The notes under the pieces: generated by a model
What the model saw: only the letters and a program-made list of their open reading frames with translations
Database searches by the model: none
What the model was told of the DNA's origin: nothing
Program-made: the position numbers and the translations under genes
Shown: one piece after another, positions 53,081 to 62,346 of the stretch
Numbering within the stretch: position 1 is the stretch's first letter
Layout of the letters: the number at the start of each line of letters is the position of its first letter
Origin: Acanthornis magna
Taxonomy: Eukaryota > Chordata > Aves > Passeriformes > Acanthizidae
Direction: 5' to 3'
Length of the DNA: 64,000 bases
Assembly (NCBI GenBank): GCA_036785705.1
Contig: JAWUZG010000138.1
Coordinates: forward strand, 1,071,501-1,135,500

Positions 53081-53919
53081 TTCCATAGATTGGGTGGTCC
53101 TTGATGAATTTAATTACTTTTCCTAACAAGCAGTTCTATCGGCTAGACCTGTTGGACGGTTACGGTGGAATGCAAAAGCCAAGCTGCTGAGCTTTCGGTC
53201 CTTGTATGCTTAGTGTCTGAGTTGTCCCTGGTGCCGTTCAGCTTGAACCCTGACTCTGTGAGACTGAAGGATTATGATGGGACATTGCACTGAGAGGAAA
53301 GTGCAGATACCAGGCTGTGTGCTGGTAGTTCGATGGATGCAGTGTAGTCAGCAGCAAATTTATCAGCTGGCATTTTCATGAGCTCTGTTTTTGCCGGATG
53401 CTTTCAAGTTTGTAGCCAGACTCTGTGAGAGTGAAAAAATTTCTTAGCGCAAAGGAATTCGTGTGGCCCTTTGGGTGTGGTGCAAATAAGAATTTGTACT
53501 TAGAAGGGGAAGGTCAGTGAAAACTTTCTGTCCTGACACAGTTGATTTGAGAGCAGGCACGTTTCCAGTTTGGCTGTGGAATTGGGATGGTTTGGAGCCG
53601 GGCATGGTGCATTTCATTCATTTGCGAGTCGGCAGTGCCATCGTGTGGGTGATTCCATGAGCGCTGACAGAGCCCAGGAAAAAGCCAAGTGCTTTTCTGG
53701 CCCAGCCCCACTCGTGTGGGAGCAGTTCGTGTAAGATCTCTGCTGTGGATCCTGGCTCTTCGAGACTGAAAGAATGTGATCCTGAATAGAGCTGGAAAGA
53801 AGAATCGTCTCATTGTTGGCTGTGCAGTTCATAAGCTGCAAAAGAAAAGTGAATTCCAGCACTGCCTCTTTCTTCTAGAAGGTTTCATGTGCAATCAGCC
53901 CAGGTGGGAAGGGAGGCCA
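53081..53919. repeat. Weak ~167-bp tandem repeat region
   Basis: A landmark GACTCTGTGAGACTGAA occurs at 53,252, recurs as GACTCTGTGAGAGTGAA at 53,419, and as GGCTCTTCGAGACTGAA at 53,754. Spacings are 167 and 335 (two times 167.5). Neighbouring words are only partly shared, so this is an old array or a coincidence of three copies. No gene is seen. Confidence 0.45.
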
Positions 53920-54430
53920 ATGTCATCCTGGATTTTATCAGCAATAGTGTGGCCACTAGGACCAGGGGACTGATTGTCCTTCTGCGCTGGGCACCTCAAG
54001 TGCTGTGCCCAGTTCTGGGCCCCTCACTGTAAGAACAACACTGATGTGCAGGATCGTGTCCAGAGAAGAGCAGTGAAGCTGGGAAGGGTCTAGAACGTAA
54101 GTCCTATCAGGAGCGTCTCATGGAGCTGGGGTTGCTTGGCCTGGAGGAGGCTCAAGGGTGACCTTTTCACTCTCTACAGCTATCTGAAAGGAGGCTGTAG
54201 CGAGGTAGGGATTTATCTCTTCTCCCAGGAAGCAAGTGACAGGATGAGAGGACATAGACTCAAGCTGCACCAGGGGAGGTTTAGTTGGACAATAGGAAGA
54301 ATTTCTTCACGTAAAGGGTGATTAAACATTGGTATGGACTGCCCAGGGAAGTGGTGGAGTCACCATCCCTGGAGGTGTTTAAGAAAAGATAGAGGCTTTA
54401 GGCATGAAAAAAGTTAGCAGATGAAATACT
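53920..54430 (+). mobile_element. CR1 LINE 3' portion
   Basis: The longest CR1 piece here. Blocks in order are AATGTCATCCTGGATTTTAT, AGTTCTGGGCCCCTCACTG, GTGTCCAGAGAAGAGCAGTG, TACAGCTATCTGAAAGGAGG, AGGAAGAATTTCTTCACG and GGGAAGTGGTGGAGTCACC. This corresponds to the end of CR1 ORF2 and the 3' UTR. It has stops and indels and lacks the terminal repeat because the adjoining minisatellite replaces it. Confidence 0.93.
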
Positions 54431-54436
54431 AAAAAT

Positions 54437-54755
54437 GACCTTGTGGACCCTGCAAATGAGGTGAACCTACTGGGTCCTCTCTGGCCTCAAGAAACAAAGC
54501 TTTGATGCTGAGGGCATCAAAGAGGGCTTTAGAGGGCTTTAGGCACTCTAGTGGAAGCTTTGAGCAATAAAAGAGGGCTTTGGACCCTCTAAAAGGGGCT
54601 CTGGGTCTTCAAACTGGGTCTGTGAGAACTAAAAAAGGGCCTTTGGAAATGAAAATGAAGGCCTTGAACTTAGGTTTTGTGCCCTCAAAGGATGCTTCGC
54701 TGCCACAACCTAAGACTTTTCCCCCAAAAAAGGACCTTTAGGATCTTAAAAGCCT
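54437..54755. repeat. Left arm of inverted minisatellite pair
   Basis: About 320 bp of ~21-bp units of the type GAGGGCTTTGGACCCTCTAA. The opening ATGACCTTGTGGACCCTGC and the later TTAGGTTTTGTGCCCTCAAA match the reverse complement of 61,200-61,525 almost word for word. The pair brackets the USP-like gene, about 6.8 kb apart. Confidence 0.9.
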
Positions 54756-55302
54756 GGAAGAAGCTGGGAAGGGTGGAACAGAAACCTCCAACACTCAAGT
54801 GCGCCAGCCAAAGCTGTGACCAGGCTCATTTACAGCCCTCAGCAGCCTTTGACTCCTCTGGCTGCTGGAGCTCCTGGAAGAGGCAGGAGCTCTGCTGGCA
54901 GACAAACAGCCCTTTGCCCACAGCAGCTGGTCCGGTGACATTCTGCTGTGAGAGGTGCCCGGGCCGTGACAGCTGTGGGGTTCTGTGGCCTCAAAGGGAC
55001 ATCACCCCACATAGCCTCATGTCACAGATATGGCACTGGTCCAGCAATTGTGACCTCACCTGCCCAATACTTGGCATCCTGAGGAGTAAGCCACTGAAAG
55101 CTAGTTGGGCTGAGCTGGCCTTCGGGATATCTAGGCTCCTTCCATTACTGCTTTTGTGCCTGACTTTTTCTAAGCATTCTTCATCCTTGACAGCAGCTAC
55201 AAGCACCACCAAAACTCTTTTGATCGCTGAAGGTGCTTTGTGAGTCATGTTTGGGGTTTCTAAATAATACTGTTGAGCTACAATTAATTCACTTCTCTTC
55301 AG
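54756..55302 (+). other. Upstream region of the USP-like gene
   Basis: A GC-richer stretch leading to the gene. One plus-strand frame stays open for 188 codons (54,677-55,243), starting inside the minisatellite arm. Its product is unrecognised, and joining it at the GTGAGT at 55,238 to the next acceptor (55,302) would hit a stop at once. It more likely holds promoter and 5' untranslated sequence. No clear TATA box was found. Confidence 0.4.
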
Positions 55303-55416
55303 GTGATGGGATTGGTGCTGGCCTGATCTTTTTGGAGATTTTTCTGAAGCTTTGTCATCCAAAGATTTCCTCTCTGCTCCTGAGAGGAGCGATGGCTGCA
55401 AGGGGAAACAACTCCG
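55303..55416 (+). CDS. USP-like gene, exon 1 (5' UTR and first codons)
   Basis: Starts after the acceptor TTCTCTTCAG at 55,302. Coding begins at ATG 55,392 (MAARGNNS) and the exon ends at GTAAGT in phase 1. The frame is open upstream of the ATG back to the acceptor, so a longer N-terminus from an unseen 5' exon is possible. Confidence 0.75.
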
Positions 55417-58400
55417 GTAAGTCCTGGAAATACAAGACTCTAGAGGGAAAGGAAGGTGGCCTAAGGCCCAGAATTAGAGTGTGTTTGTTGGACTTTTGGC
55501 AGACTACACAGGGGAACAGACAGTTTTTCAAAACTGCATCCCTACCAGTAGATGTCAGCAGATGCTAGACTTTCCTCTGTGTTTTTGAATTGGTGGCTAG
55601 AACTGTTTTCCTTGGTGCTCCTGTAGAGAACTCAAGATTTGAATATGCTTTTGAGTAACAATATTGTCTCATCTCTTTTCAAATGCTATTTCCCTGCAGA
55701 CATTGCTGACAGAATGGCTCTGCCACAAAGGATCATCTTTCCCCCAGAGAAGATTTGCATGGACTGGCAGCAAAGACAGAGACCTGGAGCAGGACTCCTC
55801 AACCTGGGCAATACTTGCTACGTCAATGTTATCCTGCAGTGCCTGACATACACACCCCCTCTGGCCAACTACCTGCTCTCCTATGAGCACAGCCAGTCCT
55901 GTGAGTACTTCTAGGAACATCTCCCTGTAAATCCCTTGGGCACATCCCAAGGATTCCCAGAACCTGTAACCAGGTTTAGGAGAACAGCAGCCCTTCTTTG
56001 TCAGCCTCATGAGCTTATGTTATTTGAACATCAGCTAAAAGATGCTCGTCCTATCAAGGCGCACTCATCTTCAGAAGAACACCTCTTTCTAGCTCCGAGT
56101 TTCTATCCCTGAAAATTGAACTCTCTTGGCTTATTGCACAGAAAGCTTCTGCCAGTTTAGCCTCCCTCTGAAGTATGTTTTCTATGCACTAAAATGTCCT
56201 TGCCTTGTTGGGACATTGGCAGTGGGGAGTAAAGAAGTGAAGACTGTTCTTTGAACTTCAAGATCTCCATTAGGTTTCTCAAGAAACTGAGATGTTTTGC
56301 TAACCTGAGAAGCTTCTGTCCCTCCCTTGTTGCTCCCTCCTTCCCTCCCTCTTCAGGTCAACAGCAAGGCTTCTGCATGATGTGTGTCATGGAAGCGCAT
56401 GTCAGGAAGGTCCTGTGTTCCCCAGCCCGTGCCATTCTGCCTGGAGCTGTCCTTAGGGACCTCAAATGTAAGTTGTTTCAGGTGCTTCAATAGATTTTCT
56501 TTTTTTTCTTCCCTTCTTTTAGGGGAGAGCTACTAAATTCTTTTTCAGTCATAGGAGAAGAATTTGAATATGGCAGGCAGGAAAATGCCTACAAGTTCTT
56601 ACTCTGTACTCTCAATGCTATGCAGAGAGCTTGTCTGAGTGGATGCAGTGAGTAAGCACAAGCAAATTACCATTTCAACGTCCCTGAACCCACTGGACTC
56701 CTTGATGTGCTCCCATCAAGGAAAACTGATGTCCAGGGCTTTCAGTGCTAAACTCTTGAAGGAGGTAACCCTCTGCCTTGCCAATTTTTTCCAGCTTGGA
56801 CATCCCTTCACAAGAAACTACCATCATCCATCAAATATTTGGGGGCTTTATGAAATCCAGAGGTATGTTTCCACTACTGCTTTACTTGGCTTGTCTGTGC
56901 CCTTCTGTCTGCCTGTGACAAGCAGCTGGTCCTGTGATGACTGGTGCAGGAGAACTCATGCGCATAAACCAGCACAGTCAATTGACTTCACTCAGCATTT
57001 TTATATTTCTTCCAGTCACATGCTTGAGCTGCCAAGCATTTGTTGATTCCTACAAGGCCTTCCTGGATGTCTCTCTGGATATCAGAGTAAGAAGTTTGCA
57101 ACTGAGCTTCAAGATATCCCAAGGCCCCTGTAGCTTTCCAGAACCAAAGCACTTGTCTTAAAAACCTATACTGCGAGCACGAGGGAGCTTGGTGGTGAGT
57201 GGGAAGGGGAAAGCACAGTGTCCTCAGAGTACTGCTGCAGAGGCCATGGCATTGGCCTCCCCATAGTGCTGGCTTCAGGCTGGACTAGCAACCATTAGGC
57301 TGGATTAAGCTTTAGGCTGGACCAGCAAGCATTACCTGCTCTGCATCCTTGACATACTCTCCTACTCCTTCCCTTTGCCGTCCTCAATACCTGTCTGCCT
57401 CCCAGGCTGATGGGTAGGACCAGTTGTCACTACTGATGCCCCTGCATGCCACTGGTAGCTGAACTGAGTGGTGGCACGCAGAGGGAGCTCTTGATGACTC
57501 CAGGAGCCCCTGGGACATGAGGGAAATGTTCAGCATAACATCCTCTTTCTGCCTCCTTCCATACACTGCCTGTAGGGTAATGGTGGGTCTCCTCAGCATC
57601 AGCTGCCTCTTCTTGTCAGCTCCTGGGAAGTGTTTGGATGAGGGGATTCCCTGCAGTGCAGTGAGCTCCCTTCTCACTCCTCCAGGCAGCCTCATCCCTC
57701 ACCACAGTTCTGGAGGACTGTGTGACACCCAAGGAGGTGGATCAGAAAGAGTGCTTCAAATGTAGCAAGTAAGATGATTCTAAATCACATAATACGGATC
57801 CTGCATGAGAGGCTGCATGTCAGTGAACAGAAGTCATCTTCTCAAGGAGGTTTAATGCACAATAATGAGACACAAACTTTTTAATATGCTTCTGAATAAC
57901 CTTAAAATAGCACAAGGATGTGTGAGACAGGAAAGGTTGCCTGGCCTTCTTGGGGGAAGATTGGGTGCATTTCAGCACTTGGGTATGTGCTTGGTTTCAA
58001 GGTGTAAGAAGAAGGTTGCTGCCTCCAAGAGGGTTACAGTCCACTGTGCACCCAGAGTCCTCACATTGTGTCTGGAAAGGGCTGACCAATGCACTGGCAC
58101 AAAGATCAACAAGGTGTGTATGCAAGTGGAGTGCAACTTTCTCTTTCTGAAGCAGAAGATTCCCCAAAGCTCTGTCACAACATGCTCATGTTAGGATTTT
58201 TGTGTTTCCTTCTGGGGAGAGGAGAATTCCCATGAAAAGACGAGCCTGGACTCTGGTCTGATAGAGACACTTTGGCTGAGAACAGTTTCCTGCCACCCGT
58301 GCCATTACATGCTGAAGGTTGTTCAATATCATAGCTAAGGATCATTTCTGAGCCCTCTTGATCTCTCTGTAGTTTGTGGAGTATCCTGAGTACCTGGATC

Positions 58401-60058
58401 TTCGGCCATACATGTCTGACACGGCTGGAGAACCCCTCCTCTGCTCCTTATACGCCATCGTGGTTCACAGTGGTGACACCTGTCTTGAAGGACACTTTCT
58501 CTGCTACACAAAGGTAAAGAGAAGCTTCCCTCCTGACAGGGAGAAATGTGTGTTGGAAAATGCAGTGTTACTGGCAGCCAAGGTTTTGGGGGAGAAGGCC
58601 TTCTTCAGGGCTCAATTGGATTTGTTTTTGTGAACTCCTGGTTTGGCAGTTCTCTGTCTATGGTGCTGTGGAGAAACCCTGCAGTTCCTCTGCAGAACTG
58701 GATGTCTTTCTTTGCAGGCCAGCAATGGGCTGTGGTACAAGATGGATGATGAGTCTGTGGATAGTTGTGACATTCACACTGTTCTAGGGCAGCAAGCCTA
58801 CTTGCTGTTTTATACCAGGTAATAACCAGGATTATATGTTCAGAAAACATTTCCTCTTCCTGTCTTAGCTGTTGGTCTTCTCATCCTTCTGAGTGTTTCT
58901 GCCATAAGAGACAATTCCTTCCTGCATCCTCAGTGCTGTCAATTCTGAACTACCCCACTCCAATCCTCCTCTTTGCCTGCAGGTCTTTAGGGTACTGCCC
59001 TGTGTAAACTGCCACTGATCTGCTCTCTCAATCTGTCTCTTGTAGAGGAGAGGACTTAAAGGGGGCCTCTAGGAAAGATGGGGAGGGACTCCTTATCAGG
59101 GAGTGTAGTGATGGGGCAAGGGGTAATGATTTTAAAGTGAAAGAGGGAAGATTTAGATATTAGGCAGAAATTCTTTCGTGTGAGGGTGGTGAGGGCCTGG
59201 CACAGGATGCGCAGAGAAGTCCTGGAAGTGTTTAAGGCCAGGTTGGATGGGGCTTGGAGCAACCTGGGATAGTGGAAGTTGTCCCTGCCCATGGCATGGG
59301 GGGTGGAATGAGATTTCTTTCTACCAAATTCTAGGTTTCTGGGATTCTGTGAAATGGAGGCCATAAGGGTAAAAAGACAAGGACTTGCTCTGACAATGGC
59401 AGACCTGGTGGGAAGACCCTAGTTAAGCTTTCCATTTGTGACCTTGGCGAAGTCTTCTCTCTGTTGCTCCAAGAAAATGACTGAATCCCTGAGGAGTCTA
59501 CAAGGAATGCCTGAAGGAGAGATAACTCTTTTTTTCTCCAGGTGCTCGGATTTGAAAATGAGAGAAATGGCAGCTTCCTCACCACCATATGCCCATTCCA
59601 TCCTCAGTCAGGGAGGGGCCAGCCGTGAGCAGGCAGGTTCTTCAGTACCACAAGGTCTGCCTGGTAGGATTAAGGTGACACACAGTCAGAGGAACAGTGC
59701 CAGGGAGAGGGCCCGGAGCAGATCCCCACAGTGGGGCAATGATCTCTGCGGCTGGATCGTGAACAGCACCAACTACGGCAGTTTAACAGGAAAGAGGAGG
59801 AAGAGAGCTAGTCCTTTAGGCCATGACCATGCTCCCAGGGATGACACAGCTCCAGGGCCCTCCAACAGGATCTGCCAGCAGGCGCCTGTACCAAGTCTTG
59901 CTTGGGTGCAAACCTTGCCAATGCAGAGAGGGCTGGGCAGATCCTCATGGCAGGACTATGATCTCTGGAGCCAGGTTGTGAAGATCACGAACTCTCACCT
60001 GTCAATGAGGAGGTGTGAGCATCCCAGAGAAACACGTCAGACAAACACAGCATGGTGA
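55392..60058 (+). CDS. USP42-like short ubiquitin carboxyl-terminal hydrolase, 11 exons, 510 aa
   Basis: Predicted cysteine protease that removes ubiquitin from proteins (peptidase family C19). Coding exons: 55392-55416, 55700-55900, 56357-56467, 56549-56651, 56795-56862, 57016-57086, 57686-57768, 58002-58113, 58373-58513, 58718-58818, 59542-60058. All introns are GT-AG and all junction phases agree. Catalytic Cys48 lies in NLGNTCYVN, His299 in EGHFLCY, and Asp316 in WYKMDDE. Zinc-ribbon pairs are C172-x2-C175 and C219-x2-C222. Wording such as [32 protein letters not shown] and ASNGLWY places it with USP36/USP42/USP17. The stretch before Cys48 (FPPEKIC..WQQ) points to USP42. The tail (340-510) is basic with a likely nuclear signal KRRKR (423-427). 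The ATG has a good context (G at -3 and +4). USP42 and USP36 exceed 1,000 residues, so this is a short form like USP17. It is probably functional but diverged. Confidence 0.93.
55700..55900 (+). CDS. USP-like gene, exon 2 (Cys box)
   Basis: 201 nt between TTCCCTGCAG and GTGAGT. Encodes residues 9-75 and begins codon 76. It carries the FPPEKIC motif and the Cys box NLGNTCYVN with catalytic Cys48, followed by [12 protein letters not shown]. Confidence 0.95.
56357..56467 (+). CDS. USP-like gene, exon 3
   Basis: 111 nt between CCCTCTTCAG and GTAAGT. Encodes residues 76-112 and includes [12 protein letters not shown], the stretch equivalent to USP42 GFCMMC. Confidence 0.93.
56549..56651 (+). CDS. 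USP-like gene, exon 4 (modified QEDA box)
   Basis: 103 nt between TTTTTCAG and GTAAGC. Encodes residues 113-146 plus two bases of 147. The family box QEDAHEFL reads QENAYKFL here. The alternative donor GTGAGT four bases earlier would break the frame with exon 5, so GTAAGC is chosen. Confidence 0.9.
56795..56862 (+). CDS. USP-like gene, exon 5
   Basis: 68 nt between TTTTTTCCAG and GTATGT. Encodes the conserved [15 protein letters not shown] stretch. Confidence 0.93.
57016..57086 (+). CDS. USP-like gene, exon 6 (first zinc-ribbon pair)
   Basis: 71 nt between TTCTTCCAG and GTAAGA. Encodes TCLSC (Cys172/Cys175), then FLDVSLDIR, and ends in phase 0. Confidence 0.93.
57686..57768 (+). CDS. USP-like gene, exon 7
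   Basis: 83 nt between ACTCCTCCAG and GTAAGA. Encodes [13 protein letters not shown]...ECFKCSK, including Cys219 of the second zinc pair. The preceding intron is the second longest (about 600 bp). Confidence 0.92.
58002..58113 (+). CDS. USP-like gene, exon 8
   Basis: 112 nt between GTTTCAAG and GTGTGT. Encodes [14 protein letters not shown] and [10 protein letters not shown]. The family has KRF at the position that reads ERA here (residues 246-248). Confidence 0.92.
58373..58513 (+). CDS. USP-like gene, exon 9 (His box)
   Basis: 141 nt between TCTCTGTAG and GTAAAG. Encodes [11 protein letters not shown], then the His box with catalytic His299 in EGHFLCY. Confidence 0.95.
58718..58818 (+). 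CDS. USP-like gene, exon 10
   Basis: 101 nt between TCTTTGCAG and GTAATA. Encodes [12 protein letters not shown] (Asp316) and the closing QQAYLLFYT of the catalytic domain. Confidence 0.95.
59043..59353 (+). mobile_element. CR1 LINE 3' end in intron 10
   Basis: Blocks in order: GGGAGTGTAGTGATGGGGC, GAAGATTTAGATATTAGGC, GGCCAGGTTGGATGGGGCTTGG, GTTGTCCCTGCCCATGGCA, and a tail GGTTTCTGGGATTCTGTGA. It lies wholly inside the largest intron (58,819-59,541), same strand as the gene, and does not disturb splicing. Confidence 0.9.
59542..60058 (+). CDS. USP-like gene, exon 11 (C-terminal tail)
   Basis: 517 nt after TTTTCTCCAG, running to the stop at 60,056-60,058. Encodes residues 340-510: Ser/Arg/Pro-rich, with KRRKR at 423-427. 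DNA at 59,718 and 59,937 (GCAGATCC...ATGATCTCTG) is a diverged internal duplication with a period of 219 bp. It yields the related peptides [11 protein letters not shown] and [11 protein letters not shown]. Confidence 0.88.
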
Positions 60059-60154
60059 GGGCAGAATTTCAGCCTGGATGATGCAGCAGTACAGCATCTG
60101 AAACGAACAAAATTCCATCTGTTAGGAATCAACAGGCAGAAAAGCCAAAGCCAG

Positions 60155-60160
60155 AATTAA
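60155..60160 (+). terminator. Candidate polyadenylation signal of the USP-like gene
   Basis: ATTAAA, a common variant signal, lies about 100 bp after the stop and is followed by a GT-rich stretch (TTGTTGGCCTGTGT). The later AATAAA near 60,805 belongs to a CR1 fragment. Confidence 0.4.
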
Positions 60161-60764
60161 AACCCCTTGTTGGCCTGTGTAGGACCAGACCTAAGTATGT
60201 TTTGCCTCAAACATTCTGACTGTTACAATAGGAAAGGTCATTGGAGAAGACAGTCCTGCAGAGGCAGGGCTGCACTGTTCTGAGCCAAATTCCTGCTCAG
60301 CTTTCACACTCACGTTCACTTCCCATACAAGGGCGGAAAGAGCTGGCTGTGCATGCATGAACAAAACAGCTCAAAAAAATTAGTCTATGTCGCAGGTATG
60401 CACCAAGTTACCTGTAAAAGGAACCCAACTGGCTCTCTTTCCTCTTTCTCTTTGGCTTTCTTTGTCTTTGTTGGAGGTTAGGATTTTTCCTTTTGTTTTC
60501 TTTCTCTTGGGGAATTTTTTCCCATCCATTGCTAAGAGACAATAGCAATCGGTACTTGAGAGAGACAAAAGATGTTCCCATGGAGAAGGGGGAGGAGTGC
60601 ATCTGGCTTTATTTCTCTTACCTGAAGGGTTTCTTTTGGAGGTGCAGAGAAACCAAAAGATAGGAAAATAATTCCTTCCATTGGTGTCTGTATCCTTTAC
60701 ATTGCCTCTGTTAATTGGCAAAACACCTTGAGAGTCATCTCTGGGCAGGAACCTCCACACACTG
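60161..60764. other. Downstream flank without a gene
   Basis: About 600 bp with no supported gene. A 126-codon minus-strand open frame (60,380-60,760), rich in Lys/Arg, is unrecognised and probably chance. Confidence 0.5.
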
Positions 60765-60932
60765 CCCTTTATGGAGTGAAATCTCCATCCCTGGAAGTGT
60801 TCAATAAATATGTAAATGTGGTACTTGGGGACATGATTCAGCAGTGAACATGGTGGTGCTCGATTAACAGTGGGGACTTGATCTTAGAGGTCTTTTCCAA
60901 CACCAACAGTTCTATGTTTCTATGTGTTTTAG
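60765..60932 (+). mobile_element. CR1 LINE 3' end fragment
   Basis: Phrases CTCCATCCCTGGAAGTGTTC, GTGGTACTTGGGGACATG and GAGGTCTTTTCCAAC lead to the terminal repeat TTCTATGTTTCTATG. Confidence 0.92.
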
Positions 60933-60939
60933 CATCCAA

Positions 60940-61525
60940 AACCTCATTGCTACAGTCCAAACCTCCCCTGTTCATGCACAAACCCTCATTTCTAAGGGCT
61001 GCTCTTAAGGTGTCAAGACTAATCCAAAGGCATACAGAAAATCATTTTTAGGGCCCCAAGTCCAGCTTTGGAAGGTCCAAAGCTTCATTTTTAGAATCCA
61101 AAGGTTAATTTTCAGGGCCCAAACCCTGTTTTTAGCTTCTAAAGCTCCCCTGACAGAGACTAAAGCCTCCTCTTTAGGATTCTGTCTGAAATTTGGTGGG
61201 CTCAAAGGTTATTTTAAGCCCCCAAATACCTCTTTTTAGGGGCAAAGCCTTAATTTGTGGCAACAAAGCATCCTTTGAGGGCACAAAACCTAATTCCAGG
61301 GTTCAAACCCTTCTTACCATTTTCAAAGCCCAACTTTTAGGGCCCCAAACCCTCTTTTTAAGGCCCAAACCTTCTTTAGGAGGGTCCAAAACCTCTTTTA
61401 CCACTCGAAGCTTCCACTGGAGTGGCTGAAGCCCTCTAGTCAGCACCAAAGCTTCACTTCTTGGAGATGGAGAGGAACCAATAGGTTCACCTCCTTTGCA
61501 GGGTTCACAAGGTCATTTCTAGTTC
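60940..61525. repeat. ~21-bp minisatellite and right arm of inverted pair
   Basis: About 20 to 25 units of consensus GGCCCAAACCCTCTTTTTAG. The part from 61,200 to 61,525 is the inverted counterpart of 54,437-54,755, sharing for example GGGCACAAAACCTAATTC and GCAGGGTTCACAAGGTCATT. On the plus strand each unit ends in a pyrimidine run plus AG, so it looks like a serial 3' splice site. Confidence 0.9.
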
Positions 61526-61761
61526 TGGGTTTGGTGTCCAAAGCCTTGGCCAGTCCCAGCCCCTGCTTGAGCAGCACCAGCTTGGCCAGATGACCCCATG
61601 TCGCCAGATGAAGAATTGTTTGCACCTGGTGGGTTAATACAACGATCATTTTCCAAAATCATTAGGCTGTGGAACTGATAGGATAAGGGGATGTTCATGT
61701 CTTCACAAATGACTAGAACTGAAAGAACCAATCAGTTTCTGGAAGAATGGCTGTGGGGGTC

Positions 61762-62340
61762 TGTGGTGGGTCCGCCCCTAGCTGCCTGAGCCTCCCAGGC
61801 TGGCTCCACCTCCGTAATGGGAGGAGCCCCACCGTGGGAGGACTCCGGGGTTTGAGCGCCTGGGCCCGCCCCTGGTTCTGGACGGAAAGGCGTGCCCAGG
61901 CCTCGGGACCCACCCACTTTTCCAGTACTTTCTGTTAAGTTCTTTGTATCATTGGTTGCTTTTTATTGTACCCTCCCCTCTTCTGTTATGATTGGTCCCT
62001 GAACCTTTGTTTCCTCCCCTCGTCTCTTCCCTGATTGGCTACCCCTTCCCCCTTACAAGTGGCTGCATGGAGACAGATCTTGGGATTCTCCTTCCACTGT
62101 CCCTCCCGAACACCCCCGTGCCCTATCCCCTATAATAAAGGAGAGCTTGGGGGAGAGCCCTCCTGCAACCCTTTGCCTCGTCTTTGCCTCTTTTAACATC
62201 GGCGCCTGCAGCCGACCACTCGCCGGGACCAGCCCCACCTCGGTGGGATTCAACCCCACAGTAGCCTGCGGTGGGCCAGGGCTCGTGTCCCTGGCGAGGG
62301 CGGCCAGGAAGGCCAGGTGGCTTCAAAAGCGGCCACAACA
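61762..62340 (+). mobile_element. Solo LTR, ERV family B, with 6-bp target duplication
   Basis: A 579-bp element begins TGTGGTGGGTCC and ends GGCCACAACA. It is flanked by the perfect 6-bp duplication GGGGTC (61,756-61,761 and 62,341-62,346). Three ATTGG/CCAAT-type boxes (near 61,952, 61,991 and 62,034) precede a TATAATAAAGGAGAG promoter/polyadenylation region. The remaining stretch is GC-rich, like R and U5. No internal gag/pol/env sequence remains. The duplication length suggests an ERV2/ERVK-like element; the intact ends suggest relative youth. Confidence 0.92.
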
Positions 62341-62346
62341 GGGGTC

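Noticed and set aside
56648..56653. GTGAGT as donor of exon 4
   Set aside because: It would shift the frame against exon 5; the GTAAGC four bases later keeps both frame and alignment length.
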